From NCBI GenBank assembly GCA_036937835.1, contig CM072864.1, positions 2,825,001 to 2,889,000 of the forward strand: a DNA stretch of 64,000 nucleotides. Reading direction: 5' to 3'. Under the pieces are notes generated by a model. The model worked only from the letters and a program-made list of their open reading frames with translations. It was not told the DNA's origin and ran no database searches. The position numbers and the translations under genes were made by a program. Of this stretch, positions 59,920 to 64,000 are shown piece after piece. Within the stretch, counting starts at the first letter, position 1. Each line of letters begins with the position of its first letter. Origin of the DNA: Pampus argenteus. Taxonomy: Eukaryota > Chordata > Actinopteri > Scombriformes > Stromateidae.

Positions 59920-60480
59920 CTCGTTTCCAGTTTCCAGTTTCCATATCCATTTTATTCAACAGTAGGAGACGATGTTTGAAGTTTATCAAAGCACATACGC
60001 AGACATATCATCATTTGAAGAATCTTTGTTCTCTCGAAAAGAAACTGAAACTACTGTACACATATTACAAAGAGGAGAAATGAAGTTTTTATTTCTCCGT
60101 AGAGTTACTATGAGGAACTTTCCTCTCGTGCCACCATGTGTTGTAAAGATCTTAGCTGGTGTCGTGGACGTTTTTCTCTCTGCTGCTGAAGAATGAAATA
60201 GAGACTTCTGCCGGCCAACAAGGTTTTTATTTTCTTTGCAAAGAAAAGGTCAATCAGCATGCGAGCGATCAGGATGAAGAAAGACCCCGAGCATGGGGAA
60301 AACCTAAACATTTATACTTGAAGGGACACCCCTTTCACACACATTGTTATGCTATGAGAGTTGGAGTGTTTTTACCTTTCGGTCTATTACAGATATTGGC
60401 GCCGACCCCCCGTTGGTGCACTTTACACCTGGAGTATCCTGCAGGATCTTGTATTTAGGTGCAAAGTTGGGTCTAGACGT
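59920..60480. other. Unassigned block with an 18-bp palindrome, possible retroelement debris
   Basis: It contains TTTTCTTTGCAAAGAAAA (60230-60247), a perfect palindrome, and TTGGCGCCGACCCCCCG near 60397-60413, which is faintly like a primer-binding site. It also has a CCAGTTTCCAGTTTCC direct repeat near 59928-59943. No long terminal repeat pair or gag/pol frame is seen, so it is left unassigned. Confidence 0.3.
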
Positions 60481-60847
60481 CACAATTTGCAAAGACAAAA
60501 GCTCCTGGTACCTTACGTTAGGAAGGGGGAGGTTGTGTGTCTCTAGTGGTCGAGGCGAAGATCTTAAATTTGCTATTACACTGGCATTTGTTGTGCATTT
60601 GACTTATTTTTAGTTTTTTTTTTAAACACAGCTGTTTGCAGGATGCATAGCGATGAGGTAATGTATTAAGATAAGATCAATAATTGGAATATGATGATGA
60701 TTAGTACTGCTGGAGGAGGTGTGTGCCATGTTTATTTGTGCTTTCGAGCCACCATGAAACAATAAAAATAACATTTTATTTTTGTCCGTCTCATTCTGAC
60801 ACCCTGAATCCACCTGCTGTCATCCCTTCAGCCGACGTAGGGTCAGG

Positions 60848-60901
60848 GGTGTGTGTGTGCGTGTGTGTGTGTGTGTGTGCGTGTGTGTGTGTGTGTGTGT
60901 T
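60848..60901. repeat. (GT)n microsatellite with CG interruptions
   Basis: About 27 GT units with two GC steps (TGCGTG) inside. Confidence 0.9.
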
Positions 60902-62376
60902 TTTAACAATGTACAGATGTCAACAACTGCTGACAACCTGTGTGACCATCTCTCATTAGTGTGTGTTGAAAAGTACACGGTCAAACTTTGAAACAAACAT
61001 TTTTATTCTTATGACATGTCAATGAAGTGCATGTTTTCATATTTTATAATGTAATGTACGACCTGCTGCTGATATTTTAGAATAATCAGTGATCATTAAT
61101 GACACACCTGCGTTCGCTGTGAGAGCACGGCTGAGTCATTGCTGTTCACACAATAAAAGAGTGTTTTCATTGTAATACTGTAGAGATAACAGCTGCAGTA
61201 AGACGAAACTACTGTGTGTTTTGTTAATTTTTCTCATTTCTCTCTTCTCGAAAGCTTTTTTTCGTTCAATCTTAATTGGGTCATTTACGACCCCATTTAA
61301 GCATCACAGACGTGCTTATACTTCACCTTACTATACTTACACTTTACTTCCAAGAACTCTTGTCTTTCTTGTCTTAACGCAATGAATCATACAAATGGGG
61401 ACAACGGCGCACACACACGGACAGTCTCTAAAGCATTCACAGTGTTGCACTCATGAAAAGCAACATAATTAGTTGTGTGGAAACAAATAGCTTGAGAGAA
61501 AGTTCAGCTCCTGTATATGTAAATAAAAGAGAGGTTGCGTGGCATTGAATTTCAAAAAGAGGGTTTGTGGTTTGTCAAAAGTTGTTCTATTTTCCAGCAA
61601 TGTAAATGAGGTTTTTTTGTTGTTGTTTCAATCAAAGATGAGTGTGACACACTGTGCTGTGTGTCTATGAATATGTTTCGAGTCATAAAACATGTCAAAA
61701 TGAGACAACAATAGATGATCTCATGCTGAGGACGCGGTCCTATTTCCTGCAGTGCTGCAGCAACTTTGCACCTGACTGAGCTGTTTCCTTTCAACAGTCT
61801 TTAGTCTGTAATGTGGGAGACACAGTCTAGTTGTGCAAGGTGTTATTTGCTGTTGTTGTTGTTTTTTAGTTTGTTTGTTTCATGGTGATCTTTTATTTAT
61901 AAGAATAAATCCCTCTGGAATGACATTGTGCCATTTTATTGTGCTAAAAAATGTGAATTCGTTTTTTAAAAAAATGCCTCTGAAGGCGACCTCGGTACTG
62001 TAAATCCCCTGAGTGGCACCAAGCCAAGGTAAGTCAAGACAAATCAAGAAAAAAACAGATATTTAAGACCTATATTATATAAGTTGTTTCTGTTTCTGTA
62101 AATCTAACGTACCTCCAGTTGACCCAAAGAAACATTTACAGAGACCCAACTCTGATAAATAAAATAAAGTGAAAAAAGATTAAAGGACTATTCTGATAGT
62201 TTAAAGCAACTCAGAAAATGAATATGTGTATTATCATAATTTCAATTCGAGATACATATTATCACACTAATTAGGATAGTGAGGAGACATTAAATACTAT
62301 CTCTATACATACAATAAATTACTTTTCACACCACAGCTTGAATAATTCATTTGCTTTGGTGATGTGTTCCTGCAGA
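60902..62376. other. Gene-free flank
   Basis: AT-rich non-coding sequence. Nothing else is recognised. Confidence 0.6.
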
Positions 62377-62531
62377 CTCACTGATCAATAGTCTTCTTAT
62401 TTATTGTGGTAAACAAAAACAAAAACAAAAAAACATTCACGCATTTCAGCGAGAGCCCATCATCAGCATCAAGCAAAACGCCTTTGTTTGTTTTTTGCCC
62501 ACAATAAATAAGAAGATTATTGATCTGTGAG
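62377..62531. mobile_element. 155-bp inverted-repeat element (MITE-like)
   Basis: 33-bp arms (62377-62409 and 62499-62531) are reverse complements with two mismatches and flank 89 bp. The A-rich and T-rich sequences just inside the arms extend the pairing loosely. It has no coding capacity. TTCCTGCAGACT occurs at about 62367 and again at about 62604, but this is too far outside the right arm to be a clear target duplication. Confidence 0.65.
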
Positions 62532-64000
62532 TGTTTGTTTTGATCTTTGTCACAACCGTGTTGCGTTCAAGGAGATCTGTGCACACTGCTACCTTTCACT
62601 GTATTCCTGCAGACTTTTAAATTGGCCCAAACAGGTGAATAAAAGGGTTTTATTACACTACAGATATAATATTATTTTCTGCATAAAACAAATGATTAAA
62701 ACAACATAAAGCTCCACCTTTTTAATGCTCCATCTGTCATTGGCCTGATGTTATGAACCTTTCACTAATGCACAAAGATCACACAGCACCGCATTTTAAT
62801 AGCTTTAATTAAATGGGAAATACTTAAGTGCATCCTGAGTGAGGCCCAGTGGGGGGTGGGGCTCTCATCAATACCTTAACATATTCTCAATAGATAAGTG
62901 CCAGACACAGAAACATAATGTAGTGACAGGTGAGAAATGACCACATGACCAGAGCACTTAACAGTTTCAACCCATCCTTGCTCGTTTGGGCTCGAAAGAG
63001 AAGCGTTTAATGCGATTAGCTTTGACCAATCAGTCTATATTTATTCATGCAAGCTTACTGTGTGATGAATTTAATCTAGTCTAGTCTTCAGGCTCTTATC
63101 CTTACTTTTTTATTTGATGGAAGTTGTTTTAAAAGTGTCCAAACTGAAGTCCTAACTGTGCAGTGGGCAGCGACTAGAACATCGAGAGAAATCTCTATAA
63201 ATATTAAATGCATAATGACCTCCATTTGTGCCCTTGTGGTAGTAAACTAAACATTAGACTACAGGCGATCAACACCTTGAAAACATTAACAAAATAAAAA
63301 CCATATCATATATTTGCAACTGGAGCGCAGAGGGGCGCGGCAGAGACCAGGTGTCTCCTGTTAAATGAGTCTGAGGTTGCCACTGACACACATGGATGTG
63401 TTTACTGGAGCCTGCGAGGATTCACATCATTGTCACTGCACTAATAACCAAGTGCCTCCTCATAAATGTAGCTGCAGTCAGATTTATGCTTCTTTATCAA
63501 AGCTGCACTAATGACGAGTGCCTCCTCGTGAATGTAACTACAGTCAGATTTATGCTTCTTCATCAAGAAGATGCGTCTGTTTCACAATTTAGTTTAACGT
63601 AGAATTTGATTGTTGTTTAGTGCAACAACAGATATATGTGTCACGCATTATCAGCTGTTCACCTTCGACAGCAAGGACAAAGAAATGCATCTCACATGAT
63701 ATACATGATAGACATTAGACTGACGATGCTGCTTCTCAGAAAATGTTGCACATCAAACCCACACAAGCCAATACTTACCCAGCGTCTATGGAGTATGATA
63801 AACAAATCAAAATACATATTTTTGTTGTCTCTTTCCATTGTTTCCCCCTCATCGGGGGGGGGGGGGATCAGAAGATCTGATTTCTTCAATTTTGATCGCC
63901 AGCTGTGATAATAATTGTGAGGTGAGTACCTCTCTGCCAGTAGAGATGGAGAAGATGGATGAGACATTAAAGATGGATGAGCGATAATTGTGTCGCAGAG
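62532..64000. other. Gene-free right end of the window
   Basis: No coding exon is recognised. It includes AT-rich sequence with possible conserved motifs (62720-63060), a tandem duplication (63436-63569) and a run of 12-13 G at about 63855-63867. Confidence 0.55.
63436..63569 (+). repeat. Two-copy tandem duplication of 67 bp
   Basis: The unit starting CTGCACTAAT at 63436 is repeated at 63503. It includes GTGCCTCCTC and CAGTCAGATTTATGCTTCTT in both copies, with about 7-8 differences. Confidence 0.9.

Overview
This is a stretch of nuclear DNA from a bony fish, most likely a percomorph. Four vertebrate-type, intron-rich genes sit in AT-rich sequence full of microsatellites, mostly CA/GT runs. 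Several dispersed repeats match sequences I associate with perch-like fish genomes. There are no operons, bacterial genes, CRISPR arrays or complete transposase genes.

Layout. (1) Positions 1-13274 hold no coding exon I can support. They are probably the 5' flank or first intron of VSTM2L. (2) Positions 13275-16817 (+) carry exons 2-4 of VSTM2L, a secreted immunoglobulin V-set protein; the signal-peptide exon was not found. (3) Positions 20411-33659 (-) carry a complete TTI1 in 13 coding exons, predicted 1103 aa, with intact phase at every junction. (4) Positions 34124-35328 are a compact divergent promoter between TTI1 and ZGPAT. (5) Positions 35329-38039 (+) carry a complete ZGPAT in 6 coding exons, predicted 527 aa. 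(6) Positions 38040-44428 are non-coding and include a candidate conserved element. (7) Positions 44429-51538 (-) carry a complete CHRNA4 in 6 coding exons, predicted 639 aa, including a 17-codon first exon shorter than the ORF-length cutoff. (8) Positions 51539-64000 are non-coding flank with repeats and inverted repeats.

The genes are not a functional cluster. TTI1 is a PIKK co-chaperone, ZGPAT a transcriptional repressor, CHRNA4 a neuronal ion-channel subunit and VSTM2L a secreted neuronal Ig protein. TTI1 and ZGPAT share a head-to-head promoter region and may be co-expressed. In human the VSTM2L-TTI1 pair lies on 20q11.23 and the ZGPAT/CHRNA4 genes on 20q13.33, so this fish segment joins two blocks that are far apart in human.

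I found no unprecedented biological system. The observations most worth checking are a perfect consensus splice donor buried in a ZGPAT coding exon, a histidine-rich tail on VSTM2L, a small inverted-repeat transposon in a CHRNA4 intron with an apparent relative elsewhere, three same-orientation CTCF-core matches, a strong G-quadruplex run in CHRNA4 intron 1, and several long perfect or near-perfect inverted repeats. Exon boundaries were read by eye from splice signals, phase continuity and remembered family similarity. No alignment was run.
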